Of a DNA stretch of 49,422 nucleotides, positions 1 through 8,277 are shown piece after piece; position 1 is the stretch's first letter, and the number at the start of each line of letters is the position of its first letter. The stretch covers positions 1-49,422 of the forward strand of contig NZ_BMHT01000012.1 of the NCBI RefSeq assembly GCF_014641455.1, read 5' to 3'. Below the pieces are notes generated by a model. The model did not search any database, had not been told where the DNA came from, and worked only from the letters and a program-made list of their open reading frames with translations. Source of the stretch: Hymenobacter cavernae (lineage in GTDB: Bacteria; Bacteroidota; Bacteroidia; Cytophagales; Hymenobacteraceae). Both the position numbers and the translations under genes were made by a program.

Positions 1-60
1 CTGCTGCCATTTTTGCGCAAAGCAGTACTGCCGCATTTGGCACACGGTAAGATCGTCTGA
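1..60 (+). CDS. C-terminal fragment of a possible upstream gene
   Basis: Frame 1 is open from the window edge to a TGA at 58-60 and reads as a plausible C-terminus of about 19 residues ending HLAHGKIV. The ending faintly recalls the HxGKIV end of zinc/quinone oxidoreductases, but the fragment is too short to assign. The repeat starting near 108 fits an intergenic position after this stop. It may be chance. Confidence 0.3.
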   Translation: MLPFLRKAVLPHLAHGKIV

Positions 61-107
61 AGCATGCCCCTAACCTACTAAAAACCACCTTCTAGACCAC
101 CGCCAAG

Positions 108-220
108 CCATCATGCTGACGCCAGGATGCATGCCGCGTGCAATGGCAACCCTAAACCATGAGGGTTTACCCGTTACGCGAGGTACTTCCTGTCGTCAGC
201 ATGACGTTCTAAAGCGGCGA
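108..220. repeat. Diverged inverted repeat of the 'CGTCATGCTGA' family
   Basis: Left arm begins TCATGCTGACGCCAGGA and the right arm, read on the minus strand, begins CGTCATGCTGACGACAGGA. The arms then diverge. The same theme (CATGCTGAG, GATGC, CGCGTGCAATG) recurs in near-perfect form at 38685-38783 and as a variant at 35264-35326. It appears to be an intergenic REP-like element with no coding role. It lies downstream of the leftward transsulfuration gene. Confidence 0.65.
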
Positions 221-253
221 AAGCACTCGCTTTTGCTGCCGACAGCTAGCCTA

Positions 254-1375
254 TTAAGCCAGCGCCTGCTCCAGATCCGCCAGCAACTCTTCTACTGGCT
301 CAATGCCAATTGACAGCCGCACCAGTCCCGTCGTGATACCTAGGTTTTGCTGCTGCTCCGACGTCAGGGCGCGGTGCGAGGTACCGAGCGGATACGACAA
401 CGACGAATCTACTCCGGCGAGTGAGGGCGCAAAAGGGAAGCGTTTCACCCGGCGCATGAAATCATTCACGGCTTCGGCGTCATCAGCTAATAGAATAGAC
501 ATCATGCCACCAAACATACCTGCTCCTTGCTTAGCGGCTAGTGCATGTTGAGGGTGCTGCTCCAAGCCCGGGTAATACACTTCTCGCACGCCTGTGTGAT
601 TAGCAAGGAAGCTGGCTATTACCAACGCATTGTGGCTGTGCTCGCGCACTCGCACTCGCAATGTTTTCAGTCCCCGTACCGCGAGCCAGCTTTCCATCGG
701 ACTAAGCGTTAAGCCATAAATCACTCCGATCTGCTTGAGGCGAGCCGCTATTGCTTCATCAGCTGCTACCACGACTCCTGCCGTTACGTCGCTATGGCCC
801 GCCAGGTATTTCGTCACACTATGTAGCGCAATATCAGCACCTAACGCAAGCGGACGCGTGATAACAGGAGTAGCAAACGTATTATCGACTACCAGCTTCA
901 GCCCGTGCCAGTGGCATTCTTCTGCCAGCCGACCTAGGTCTGCTACGCGCAGCAATGGGTTGCTGATGGTTTCAGCCAGCATCAGGCGCGTGGTAGGCCG
1001 CACAAACTGCTGTAAATCGTAGAATTGCTCGAAGGGCACGTACGTTACTGTAATTCCCATTCGGCTTAGCTCGGCATTCAGCAGCGTGGACGAACCGCCA
1101 TAAATATCAGCGGCGCACAGCACATGGTCGCCCGCTTGGCAATACGCCAGGATGGCGGCGAAAATGGCAGCCATCCCCGAACCTGTAGCAATGGCACCCG
1201 TGCCACCTTCCAGCCGATTGATAGCGTCGGCTAGCTCATCGGAGTTCGGGTTTCCATTTCGCGAGTACAAATAGCGGCTGCCGGGCTCACTGAAGTACGA
1301 TTCTAGTTCGTTGAGGTCTTCAAACTTGAAAACTGAGGTCTGATAAATGGGAGTGATTTTGGGGCGAATATCCAT
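254..1375 (-). CDS. PLP-dependent transsulfuration enzyme (cystathionine gamma-synthase/gamma-lyase type)
   Basis: A 373-residue cytosolic enzyme of the Cys/Met metabolism PLP family, which interconverts cysteine, cystathionine, homocysteine or methionine. The sequence shows the YSRNGNP substrate/PLP segment near residue 37, the glycine-rich GSGMAA turn near 65, the VVDNTFATP motif near 162 and the PLP lysine K189 in HSVTKYLAGHSD. Length fits the family. An upstream in-frame start at 1429 would place the terminator hairpin (1391-1424) inside the gene, so the ATG at 1375 is preferred. That start lies only 15 bases past the atpC terminator and I see no promoter in the gap, so expression may depend on read-through. 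Synthase, gamma-lyase and O-acylhomoserine sulfhydrylase cannot be separated by eye. Confidence 0.9.
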   Translation of the reverse strand: MDIRPKITPIYQTSVFKFEDLNELESYFSEPGSRYLYSRNGNPNSDELADAINRLEGGTGAIATGSGMAAIFAAILAYCQAGDHVLCAADIYGGSSTLLNAELSRMGITVTYVPFEQFYDLQQFVRPTTRLMLAETISNPLLRVADLGRLAEECHWHGLKLVVDNTFATPVITRPLALGADIALHSVTKYLAGHSDVTAGVVVAADEAIAARLKQIGVIYGLTLSPMESWLAVRGLKTLRVRVREHSHNALVIASFLANHTGVREVYYPGLEQHPQHALAAKQGAGMFGGMMSILLADDAEAVNDFMRRVKRFPFAPSLAGVDSSLSYPLGTSHRALTSEQQQNLGITTGLVRLSIGIEPVEELLADLEQALA

Positions 1376-1390
1376 GAGCCGCTGATAAAA

Positions 1391-1424
1391 CAAAAAGCCT
1401 TTCCTCGGTAAAGGAAAGGCTTTT
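1391..1424 (-). terminator. Rho-independent terminator of atpDC
   Basis: Twelve-base-pair stem (1393-1404 with 1413-1424) with an 8-base loop. On the minus strand the hairpin is followed by a T-run. It sits directly after atpC and immediately before the next leftward start codon at 1375. Confidence 0.85.
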
Positions 1425-1447
1425 CGCAAGGAATTCAGAACAAAAAG

Positions 1448-1693
1448 CTAGGCTGCTACGCCTTCCGCCAGCACAATCACGTTATTACGCAGCACTTCCA
1501 CCACGCCACCTTCAATGCGAAATGCCTCACGGCCGCCGCCACTCGTCACGGTGATGGTGCCCGCTTTTAGGGCGCTAATCAGCGGAGCGTGGTTGTTCAA
1601 TACTTCAAATAGCCCATCGGAGCCCGGAAACTGAGCCGAGGTTACTTCCCCCGCGAATACTTTTCGGTCCGGTGTGATGATTTCTAGATGCAT
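1448..1693 (-). CDS. atpC: F1Fo ATP synthase epsilon subunit
   Basis: An 81-residue central-stalk subunit of the F1 sector. It opens with the classical MHLEIITPDRKVFAGEV strand pattern and contains the FEVLNNHAPLISALKAG segment of the N-terminal beta-sandwich. The C-terminal helical hairpin found in the longer E. coli-type protein (about 135 residues) is absent. Short epsilon subunits are usual in Bacteroidota, so this is not a truncation. It lies 90 bases downstream of atpD on the same strand, and the pair is followed by a strong terminator. The remaining ATP synthase genes are not in the window, consistent with the split organisation common in this phylum. Confidence 0.93.
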   Translation of the reverse strand: MHLEIITPDRKVFAGEVTSAQFPGSDGLFEVLNNHAPLISALKAGTITVTSGGGREAFRIEGGVVEVLRNNVIVLAEGVAA

Positions 1694-1699
1694 TTTTTT

Positions 1700-1776
1700 G
1701 AGCTGTTAGCTTTTGGCTGTTAGCTATTAGCTCGATTCTGCCAGCCTTACTGCGAAGAGCTAACAGCTAACAGCTC
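1700..1776. repeat. GAGCTGTTAGC inverted repeat between atpD and atpC
   Basis: The spacer has GAGCTGTTAGC and CTGTTAGC units on one side and GAGCTAACAGCTAACAGCTC on the other, so it can fold into a hairpin of about 20 bp. No T-run follows in the direction of transcription, so it is probably a repeat or mRNA-processing structure rather than a terminator. A related TTAGCTATTGGCTATTAGC stretch lies near 41482. Confidence 0.6.
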
Positions 1777-1783
1777 AAAGAAT

Positions 1784-3289
1784 TTACTTTGCTTCCGCAA
1801 TCAGACGCTCACCTTTAACCACAGCATCTTCAATGGTGCCGACCAAGTTGAACGCTGCTTCGGGCAGGTGGTCGTACTTGCCGTCGATGATTTCGTTGAA
1901 GCCTCGGATGGTGTCTTTGATATCAACGAGTACGCCAGGTAAGCCCGTAAACTGCTCAGCCACGAAGAAAGGCTGCGACAAGAAGCGCTGCACCCGACGA
2001 GCGCGCGAAACCGTCTGCTTATCTTCCTCCGAGAGTTCGTCCATACCGAGGATAGCAATAATATCTTGCAGTTCCTTGTAGCGCTGCAGGATCTCTTTCA
2101 CGCGTTGGGCCGTGTCGTAGTGCTCGCTGCCAAGTATGGTAGCATCTAGGATGCGCGACGTAGAATCGAGTGGGTCAACGGCGGGGTAGATACCTAGCTC
2201 GGAAATCTTCCGCGACAATACCGTGGTAGCATCCAAGTGAGCAAAGGTGTTCGCCGGAGCCGGGTCAGTCAAGTCATCAGCAGGCACATATACGGCTTGT
2301 ACTGAGGTGATTGACCCACGCTTGGTCGAGGTGATACGCTCCTGCATGGCGCCCATTTCGGTAGCCAGCGTGGGCTGATAACCTACGGCCGAAGGCATAC
2401 GACCCAGCAGAGCCGATACTTCTGAACCCGCCTGCGTGAAGCGGAAGATGTTGTCGATGAAGAACAGGATGTCGCGACCAGCACCGGTGCCATCACCGTC
2501 GCGGAAGCTTTCGGCAATCGTCAGACCCGACAAAGCCACCCGAGCACGCGCTCCTGGAGGCTCGTTCATCTGGCCGAATACCAGCGTTGCCTGCGATTTC
2601 TCTAGCTCAGCCTGGTCCACTTTCGTGAGGTCCCAGCCGCCTTGCTCCATTGAGTGCTTGAACTCAGCGCCGTAGCGGATGATGTCCGACTCAATGAATT
2701 CGCGCAGCAGGTCGTTGCCTTCGCGGGTACGCTCACCCACCCCAGCAAACACCGACAGACCCGAATAAGCCTTGGCGATGTTGTTGATAAGCTCTTGGAT
2801 CAGAACCGTTTTACCTACACCAGCACCACCGAACAGACCGATCTTACCACCCTTTACATAAGGAGCGAGCAAATCGATTACTTTGATACCCGTGAAAAAT
2901 ACTTCCGACGTAGTAGCCAAGTCTTCAAACGGCGGCGCCGAGCGGTGAATAGATAGGCCGCCGTTGCTTTTAGGCTGCGGAATACCATCAATCGCCTGCC
3001 CAATTACGTTGAACAAGCGGCCTTTTACGCCGTCGCCGGTGGGCATGGAGATCGGCGAACCTAGGTCGCGAACTACTGCGCCGCGGGTCAGGCCCTCGGT
3101 CGAGTCCATGGCAATCGTGCGCACCCGGTCTTCGCCGAGGTGTTGCTGGCACTCGAGGATAACCACCTGGCCGTTGTCTTTGGTGACTTCGAGCGCATCG
3201 AGGATGTTAGGAAGGCGTGTGTCTTCACCCGCGAAGCTCACGTCCACGACGGGACCAATGACCTGGGTGATTTTTCCGTTATTCGCCAT
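1784..3289 (-). CDS. atpD: F1Fo ATP synthase beta subunit
   Basis: The 501-residue catalytic beta subunit, hydrolysing or making ATP in the F1 head. The P-loop GGAGVGKT lies at residues 154-161. The GERTREGNDL segment, the Walker B region with ILFFIDNIFRFTQAGSE, the ALLGRMPSAVGYQPTL loop and the SRILDATILG segment follow in the normal order. Start and length match the family (MANNGKITQVIGPVVDV). It is transcribed leftwards with atpC. A Bacteroidota-type promoter can be seen at 3340-3370, about 50 bases upstream. No sign of damage. Confidence 0.98.
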   Translation of the reverse strand: MANNGKITQVIGPVVDVSFAGEDTRLPNILDALEVTKDNGQVVILECQQHLGEDRVRTIAMDSTEGLTRGAVVRDLGSPISMPTGDGVKGRLFNVIGQAIDGIPQPKSNGGLSIHRSAPPFEDLATTSEVFFTGIKVIDLLAPYVKGGKIGLFGGAGVGKTVLIQELINNIAKAYSGLSVFAGVGERTREGNDLLREFIESDIIRYGAEFKHSMEQGGWDLTKVDQAELEKSQATLVFGQMNEPPGARARVALSGLTIAESFRDGDGTGAGRDILFFIDNIFRFTQAGSEVSALLGRMPSAVGYQPTLATEMGAMQERITSTKRGSITSVQAVYVPADDLTDPAPANTFAHLDATTVLSRKISELGIYPAVDPLDSTSRILDATILGSEHYDTAQRVKEILQRYKELQDIIAILGMDELSEEDKQTVSRARRVQRFLSQPFFVAEQFTGLPGVLVDIKDTIRGFNEIIDGKYDHLPEAAFNLVGTIEDAVVKGERLIAEAK

Positions 3290-3339
3290 TGCGTGTGTTT
3301 ATCTTATCTTTAATTAGATGGGAGCAAGGTTTCAGGCTG

Positions 3340-3370
3340 CAAAACTACGGTTAAAACGTCGCTTTGCCAA
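3340..3370 (-). promoter_or_regulatory. Predicted atpD promoter (Bacteroidota -33/-7)
   Basis: On the minus strand, TAGTTTTG (3347-3340) matches the -7 consensus TAnnTTTG. TTGG (3370-3367), a 3-of-4 match to TTTG, lies upstream with the standard 19-base spacer. The atpD start codon is at 3289. Confidence 0.6.
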
Positions 3371-3492
3371 GGCTCTATCCAGAGTATCGCTTCCCCTGGC
3401 CTGAAGTTCTGAAAATCAGCCGTTCAGCTACTCAAAAAGGCCCTTCCAGAAGCTAGGGTGCAGAATTATTTGAAAAAATATTTGCGGCAAAG

Positions 3493-3523
3493 TTTGCCTT
3501 GAATCATTCCCATCGTACATTTG
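3493..3523 (+). promoter_or_regulatory. Perfect Bacteroidota promoter for tRNA-Gln
   Basis: TTTG at 3493-3496 and TACATTTG at 3516-3523 with exactly 19 bases between: a perfect match to TTTG-N19-TAnnTTTG. The tRNA begins 30 bases downstream of the -7 box. Confidence 0.85.
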
Positions 3524-3553
3524 CACACCCAAACGGCAGAGCGGTTTGGAAAT

Positions 3554-3626
3554 TGTCCGATGGTGTAACTGGCAACACGCTTGATTTTGATTCAAGAAAG
3601 TCCAGGTTCGAGCCCTGGTCGGACAA
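3554..3626 (+). tRNA. tRNA-Gln (anticodon TTG)
   Basis: A 73-base cloverleaf can be drawn by hand. The acceptor stem is TGTCCGA with TCGGACA and discriminator A. The D arm is GTGT/ACAC, the anticodon stem CTTGA/TCAAG holds loop TTTTGAT (anticodon TTG), and the T arm is CCAGG/CCTGG with loop TTCGAGC. The 3' CCA is not encoded. A perfect promoter precedes it and a terminator follows 8 bases later, so it is a single-gene transcription unit. Confidence 0.95.
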
Positions 3627-3633
3627 CTTAAGT

Positions 3634-3688
3634 AAAGCGAAAGGCGCTGATATTCCGTTTAGGAAATCAGCGCCTTTCGCTTTTTTAT
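3634..3688 (+). terminator. Terminator after tRNA-Gln
   Basis: Long hairpin: 3634-3651 pairs with 3666-3683 (core AGCGAAAGGCGCTGAT), followed by TTTTTTATT. Confidence 0.9.
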
Positions 3689-3705
3689 TGCCATTGTGTA
3701 TCGCT

Positions 3706-3713
3706 TACTTTTG
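3706..3713 (+). promoter_or_regulatory. Candidate -7 box for prs
   Basis: TACTTTTG matches TAnnTTTG and lies 23 bases before the prs start codon. No good TTTG is found at the 19-base spacing (TTTT there, within the terminator T-run), so this is a partial match. Confidence 0.5.
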
Positions 3714-3736
3714 CTTTCCCCCTTCTTTGTATTGCC

Positions 3737-4666
3737 ATGCCTCCACAGGTCAAGATTTTTGCGGGTAACGCTTCCCACGAGCTAGGTGAGAAAATAGCCG
3801 CCGCTTACGGCACCCGCCTCGGTGACTTAAGCATTCAACGCTTCGCCGATACGGAGCTAGGTCCTAGCTTCAACGAGAGCGTACGCGGCTGCGCTGTGTT
3901 CCTGATTCAGAGCACCTTCCCGCCCGCCGAAAACCTAATGGAGCTGATGCTGATGGTGGATGCGGCCAAGCGCGCTTCCGCGGCTTCCGTCACCATCGTG
4001 ATGCCATACTACGGCTATGCCCGCCAGGACCGCAAAGACAAGCCTAGGGTAAGCATCGGCGCCAAAGTAGTAGCCGACTTCGTGCAAAGCGTTGGTACTG
4101 ACCGCCTCATGACCTGTGACCTGCACGCGGGCCAGATTCAGGGTTTCTTCGACATTCCCGTGGATCATCTGGACGGCGCCGCCGTGACGGTTCCTTATAT
4201 TAAGTCGCTGAATCTGGCGAACCTCATCTTCGCCTCGCCCGATGTGGGCGGCGTGGTGCGCACCCGCGCCATTGCTAAACGCTTCGGGGCTGAAATCGTG
4301 GTGTGCGACAAAATGCGTTTGCGGGCGAATGAAATTGCCTCTATGCAGGTAATTGGTGATGTGACCGGCCAGGATGTAGTGCTGGTAGATGACATCGTAG
4401 ATACAGCTGGGACGATCTGCAAAGCGGCTGAGCTACTGATGGAACGCGGCGCTAGCTCGGTGCGCGCCATCGTAACCCATGCCCTACTCAGCGGCCCGGC
4501 CCACGACCGGATTCGGGCTTCGGTTTTGGAAGAGCTTATCATAACCGACACTATTCCATTGCGGCAGGAAAACCATAAAATCAGAGTCCTTTCTGTCTCC
4601 GATTTGTTTGCGCAGGCCATCCGGAATGTGGTTACGCACGAGTCGATCAGCTCGCTATTTATATAA
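3737..4666 (+). CDS. prs: Ribose-phosphate pyrophosphokinase (PRPP synthetase)
   Basis: A 309-residue enzyme making PRPP from ribose-5-phosphate and ATP, the precursor for purine, pyrimidine, histidine and NAD synthesis. Diagnostic segments are RFADTELG near residue 35, MPYYGYARQDRKDKPR near 91 (ATP-binding flexible loop), TCDLHAGQIQGFF near 125, and the PRPP-binding loop VLVDDIVDTAGT near 215. Length and start are standard for class I enzymes. A candidate -7 box precedes it and a terminator follows at 4696-4732, so it appears monocistronic. Confidence 0.97.
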   Translation: MPPQVKIFAGNASHELGEKIAAAYGTRLGDLSIQRFADTELGPSFNESVRGCAVFLIQSTFPPAENLMELMLMVDAAKRASAASVTIVMPYYGYARQDRKDKPRVSIGAKVVADFVQSVGTDRLMTCDLHAGQIQGFFDIPVDHLDGAAVTVPYIKSLNLANLIFASPDVGGVVRTRAIAKRFGAEIVVCDKMRLRANEIASMQVIGDVTGQDVVLVDDIVDTAGTICKAAELLMERGASSVRAIVTHALLSGPAHDRIRASVLEELIITDTIPLRQENHKIRVLSVSDLFAQAIRNVVTHESISSLFI

Positions 4667-4695
4667 CCTCTTTAGCTTTCAAGCTATTAGCATTC

Positions 4696-4732
4696 AAGGG
4701 CTTCTCTGGCAAATACAGAGAAGCCCTTTTTG
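4696..4732 (+). terminator. Terminator after prs
   Basis: Twelve-base-pair stem AAGGGCTTCTCT (4696-4707) with AGAGAAGCCCTT (4717-4728), followed by a T-run. The T-run overlaps the -33 element of the next promoter. Confidence 0.88.
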
Positions 4733-4757
4733 TTATGTAACAATACTGCTATCTTTG
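4729..4757 (+). promoter_or_regulatory. Predicted promoter of rplY
   Basis: TTTG at 4729-4732 and TATCTTTG at 4750-4757, spacer 17 bases. The start codon lies 55 bases downstream. Confidence 0.7.
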
Positions 4758-4812
4758 CGGCCCGTTTGCCCATGTTGGGTAAGTGTTTTATTTTCTTCAA
4801 AAGAACACGTTT

Positions 4813-5379
4813 ATGAAAAGCCTCGAGATTGTAGGGTTTAAAAGAGCGAATCTCGGTAAGAAGGATGCTAAGGCGCTGCGCCTAGATTCCTATGTACCGT
4901 GCGTATTGTACGGTGGCCAAGAGCAAGTGCACTTCTCGGCTCCCGCTATTCTTTTCCGCGAGTTGCTGTACACGCCGGAAGTTCACATTGTTGATCTGAA
5001 CGTAGAAGGTACGATGTACCGCGCTATCGTGCAGGACGCCCAGTTCCACCCCGTGAACGAAATGCTGCTGCACGTTGACTTCCTCGAATTGCAGGAAGGC
5101 AAAGAAGTTAAAATGGAAGTACCCGTGCAGTTCGTAGGCGTTTCGCCGGGCGTTCAGCAAGGTGGTAAGCTGGTGACGAAGCTGCGCAAAATCAAGGTGC
5201 GCGCGCTGCCTGAGAACCTGCCTGATTCTGTGAAAGTAGACATCAGCGACCTGGAACTGGGTAAGTCGATCAAGGTGAACAAAGTAACGCCTGAGAGCTA
5301 CACCATCCTCACCAACCCGCTTGCTCCTATCGCTACCGTGACCATCCCACGTGCGCTGAAAGGCCAGATGGGCAGCTAA
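4813..5379 (+). CDS. rplY: 50S ribosomal protein L25/general stress protein Ctc
   Basis: A 188-residue long form of L25 (TL5/Ctc type), a 5S rRNA-binding protein of the large subunit. The N-terminal L25 domain spans roughly residues 1-90 (MKSLEIVGFKRANLGKKDAKALR, then PCVLYGG) and is followed by the TL5 C-terminal beta domain (VDFLELQEGKEVKMEVPVQ onwards). An in-frame start 30 bases upstream is possible, but starting at 4813 gives the standard MKSLEI N-terminus. The neighbour pth, which acts on peptidyl-tRNA, is a common partner of this gene in bacteria, although a terminator lies between them here. Confidence 0.95.
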   Translation: MKSLEIVGFKRANLGKKDAKALRLDSYVPCVLYGGQEQVHFSAPAILFRELLYTPEVHIVDLNVEGTMYRAIVQDAQFHPVNEMLLHVDFLELQEGKEVKMEVPVQFVGVSPGVQQGGKLVTKLRKIKVRALPENLPDSVKVDISDLELGKSIKVNKVTPESYTILTNPLAPIATVTIPRALKGQMGS

Positions 5380-5435
5380 TTCAGCTGAACCACGGACTCG
5401 GGCGGATTTTTTGGCCGCTCAGTTTATTTGAAAAT

Positions 5436-5466
5436 AAAAAGCCGTCTGTAACCAGACGGCTTTTTT
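5436..5466 (+). terminator. Terminator between rplY and pth
   Basis: Stem GCCGTCTG (5441-5448) with CAGACGGC (5453-5460), with A-run before and TTTTTT after; it could work in both directions. Confidence 0.88.
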
Positions 5467-5544
5467 GTGTGGTTAAGAGAAAGAACCGACTACAGAATCC
5501 GCGGAATCCGACAAATACGTCGAATCCGTGGTTTAGACATAACG

Positions 5545-6108
5545 ATGAAACACCTTGTTTTAGGCCTAGGTAATATTGGCCCTGAGTATGCGAACACACG
5601 GCATAACATCGGCTTTATGGTAGCCGATTATCTGGCCGAAAAACACGATGCGCGCTTTGAGCTAGGTCGGCATGCGTTCGTCGCGGAAATCAAGCACAAA
5701 GGCAAAACGTTCGTGCTGGTGAAGCCGACCACTTACATGAACCTGAGTGGTAAAGCCGCCGCGCATTATCTGACCAGCCTCAAAATTCCGATAGCGAACA
5801 TGATTGTCGTGACCGACGACCTAGCCCTCCCCTACGGCAAGTTGCGCTTGAAAGGCAAAGGCTCGGCTGGCGGGCACAATGGCTTGAAGCACATTCAGGA
5901 AACGCTCAGCACGGATGAATACGCCCGCCTGCGCTTCGGTGTGGACGCTAATTTCTCGAAGGGCCGGCAAGTTGATTATGTATTAAATCCCTTTTCCGCC
6001 GACGAGCAAGTTGATTTACCCACGCACATCGAGAAAGCCGCCGACGCCGTGCTGCTGTTCGGCCTGCAAGGCTTGGAGCGCACGATGAATGTCGTAAATA
6101 CGAAGTAA
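5545..6108 (+). CDS. pth: Peptidyl-tRNA hydrolase
   Basis: A 187-residue enzyme releasing tRNA from peptidyl-tRNA that drops off the ribosome. Sequence hallmarks are GLGNIG with N10, NTRHNIGF with catalytic H20, TYMNLSG, and DDLALPYGKLRLKGKGSAGGHNGLKHI with the catalytic aspartate and the GGHNGL motif. The ATG at 5545 gives the usual MKHLVLGLGN N-terminus; the longer open frame upstream is spacer carrying repeated AATCCG words. It is followed by a REP-like inverted repeat and then the convergent metG. Confidence 0.97.
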   Translation: MKHLVLGLGNIGPEYANTRHNIGFMVADYLAEKHDARFELGRHAFVAEIKHKGKTFVLVKPTTYMNLSGKAAAHYLTSLKIPIANMIVVTDDLALPYGKLRLKGKGSAGGHNGLKHIQETLSTDEYARLRFGVDANFSKGRQVDYVLNPFSADEQVDLPTHIEKAADAVLLFGLQGLERTMNVVNTK

Positions 6109-6115
6109 AAGATTA

Positions 6116-6217
6116 TGTAGCGCGAAGCCTGCGCTTCGCATATCGTTGAACGATCTAACCTAGGTCTACCTAGCACAAGTCGTTCAACGATACGCGAAGC
6201 GTAGGCTTCGCGCTACA
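6116..6217. repeat. REP-like inverted repeat, 38-base arms
   Basis: Arms 6116-6153 and 6180-6217 match at 36 of 38 positions. Each arm reads TGTAG, then an internal hairpin (CGCGAAG..CTTCGC), then TCGTTGAACGA. The 26-base loop contains ACCTAGGT. It lies between the convergent genes pth and metG. Members with the same outer sequence but different inner hairpins lie at 33140, 33356, 45511 and 45606. Confidence 0.85.
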
Positions 6218-6231
6218 GCTATAAAGCAGTT

Positions 6232-8277
6232 CTACGCTACGTGGCTGCCATTACGCACTTCGTGGCCAGGCTGCATCAAAGCTAGGCTACCGTCAGCATT
6301 TTCGGCCAATAGCAGCATGCCTTGGCTAGTAATTCCTTTAATCTCGCGGGGAGCTAGGTTGGCGAGCACCATGACTTGCTGCCCGATAAGTGCCTCTGGA
6401 ATAAAGAATTCCGCGATGCCACTGACGATGGTGCGCCGATCCAGGCCCGTATCAACGGTGAGCTTCAGCAGCTTCTTGGTTTTGGCTACTTTCTCGGCGG
6501 CTACTACAGTACCGATGCGGATATCCATGCGCTGAAAATCTTCAAACGACACGTTCTCCTTGGCGGGTGCGGCAACGGCGTTAGCTAGCTCGTTCGCTTT
6601 TTTGGTATCGAGCAGCTTTTGCACTTGCGCGTCTACCGTGGCATCCTCAATCGGTTGGAAGAGCAGGTGTGAAGTCGGAGCTAGAGCATGACCAGCTAGC
6701 AAGAGATTAGACCTGCCAGCTTCGGACCATTGCCCCTTCTCCACTTGCAACATGGCGCCTAAGTTGGCGGCGGCATTTGGGAGGAAAGGCTCTAGCAATG
6801 TAACTAAGCTAGCTGCTAATTGTAACGCCACATGCAACACTGTACCTGTCCGAGCTTCGTCGGACTTAATAAGCTTCCATGGCTCAGTAGTAGCTAGATA
6901 CTTATTACCCAGACGGCTCAGGTTCATTAATTCATTCAGCGCGTCGCGAAAACGATAATTATCAATCAGTTCACCGATGCGCTGCGGAAACTCGCTGAGC
7001 TGGCGCAGTACGTCCTCGTCTTCGGTGGTAAAGCCTACAGCGGCTGGTACTTTGCCCTCGAAGAACTTGTGCGTGAGCACCACGGCGCGGTTCACGAAAT
7101 TACCTAGGTTGGCAACCAGCTCGTTGTTGTTGCGCGCCTGAAAGTCCTTCCAGGTGAAGTCGTTGTCCTTGGTTTCGGGCGCGTTGGCGCAGAGCACGTA
7201 GCGCAGCACGTCGGCTTTGCCGGGGAAATCGGCCAGGTACTCGTGCAACCATACGGCCCAGTTGCGCGACGTCGAGATTTTGTCGCCTTCCAGATTCAGG
7301 AATTCGTTGGCGGGCACATTATCGGGCAGAATATAATCGCCGTGCGCCTTGAGCATCACTGGGAAAATGATGCAGTGGAACACGATGTTATCCTTACCAA
7401 TAAAATGCACGAGCTTAGTACCGCTGTCTTTCCAGTAGGTTTCCCAGGTGTCCGGCAATAAATCCTTAGTAGCTGATATGTAGCCAATTGGCGCGTCGAA
7501 CCACACGTAGAGCACTTTACCATCGGCGCCAGGCACTGGTACGGGCACGCCCCAATCTAGGTCGCGCGTTACGGCGCGGGGGTGCAAGCCCTGGTCAATC
7601 CACGATTTGCACTGCCCGTACACGTTGGTTTTCCAGTCGCTTTTGTGGCCTTCCACAATCCACTCGCGCAGCCACGGTTCGTACTGATCGAGCGGCAAAT
7701 ACCAGTGCTTAGTTTCGCGCAGCACCGGCTGATTGCCGCTGAGCATGCTGCGCGGATTAATTAACTCGGTGGGGCTGAGCGAGGAGCCGCATTTTTCGCA
7801 CTGGTCGCCGTAGGCATTTTCGTTGCCACAATTCGGGCACGTACCCACAATATAGCGGTCGGCAAGAAACTGCTCAGCTTGCTCATCGTAATACTGCTGC
7901 GAGGTTTGCTCGATGAATTTATTCTCTTCGTACAGTTTTTCGAAAAACCCGCTGGCAACTTCACGGTGCGTTTCAGAAGAAGTGCGCGAATAAATATCGA
8001 ACGACACGCCGAAATCAGAAAAGGAATCCCGAATTAAGGCGTGATATTTATCGACTACTTGCTGCGGCGTAACGCCTTCTTTCTGAGCACGAATGGTGAT
8101 GGGCACTCCGTGTTCATCGGAGCCGCAGATGAATTTTACATCCCGCCCAGCGGCACGTAGGTAGCGCACGTAAATATCGGCGGGCAAATAAACGCCGGCC
8201 AGGTGCCCGATGTGCACCGGACCATTGGCGTAAGGCAAAGCCGCCGTGACTGTATAACGTTGAGGATCAGAAGGCAT
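6232..8277 (-). CDS. metG: Methionyl-tRNA synthetase
   Basis: A 681-residue class I aminoacyl-tRNA synthetase charging tRNA-Met. Visible in order are the HIGH signature in GPVHIGHLAG, the zinc knuckle CPNCGNENAYGDQCEKCG, the catalytic-loop equivalent of KMSKS in GDKISTSRNW, and a C-terminal EMAP/tRNA-binding domain starting FEDFQRMDIRIGTVVAAEK. The C-terminal domain supports dimerisation and tRNA binding in known enzymes. The open frame extends 16 codons further upstream, but the ATG at 8277 gives the expected MPSDPQRYTVTAALPYANG start. No promoter match was found upstream. Confidence 0.97.
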   Translation of the reverse strand: MPSDPQRYTVTAALPYANGPVHIGHLAGVYLPADIYVRYLRAAGRDVKFICGSDEHGVPITIRAQKEGVTPQQVVDKYHALIRDSFSDFGVSFDIYSRTSSETHREVASGFFEKLYEENKFIEQTSQQYYDEQAEQFLADRYIVGTCPNCGNENAYGDQCEKCGSSLSPTELINPRSMLSGNQPVLRETKHWYLPLDQYEPWLREWIVEGHKSDWKTNVYGQCKSWIDQGLHPRAVTRDLDWGVPVPVPGADGKVLYVWFDAPIGYISATKDLLPDTWETYWKDSGTKLVHFIGKDNIVFHCIIFPVMLKAHGDYILPDNVPANEFLNLEGDKISTSRNWAVWLHEYLADFPGKADVLRYVLCANAPETKDNDFTWKDFQARNNNELVANLGNFVNRAVVLTHKFFEGKVPAAVGFTTEDEDVLRQLSEFPQRIGELIDNYRFRDALNELMNLSRLGNKYLATTEPWKLIKSDEARTGTVLHVALQLAASLVTLLEPFLPNAAANLGAMLQVEKGQWSEAGRSNLLLAGHALAPTSHLLFQPIEDATVDAQVQKLLDTKKANELANAVAAPAKENVSFEDFQRMDIRIGTVVAAEKVAKTKKLLKLTVDTGLDRRTIVSGIAEFFIPEALIGQQVMVLANLAPREIKGITSQGMLLLAENADGSLALMQPGHEVRNGSHVA

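Noticed and set aside
1700..1776. Terminator between atpD and atpC
   Set aside because: The hairpin lacks a T-run in the transcribed direction, and the two genes are expected to be co-transcribed.
2654..3317. Plus-strand open frames opposite atpD, and similar frames opposite other genes
   Set aside because: They are mirror frames of well-identified conserved genes and show no independent protein features.
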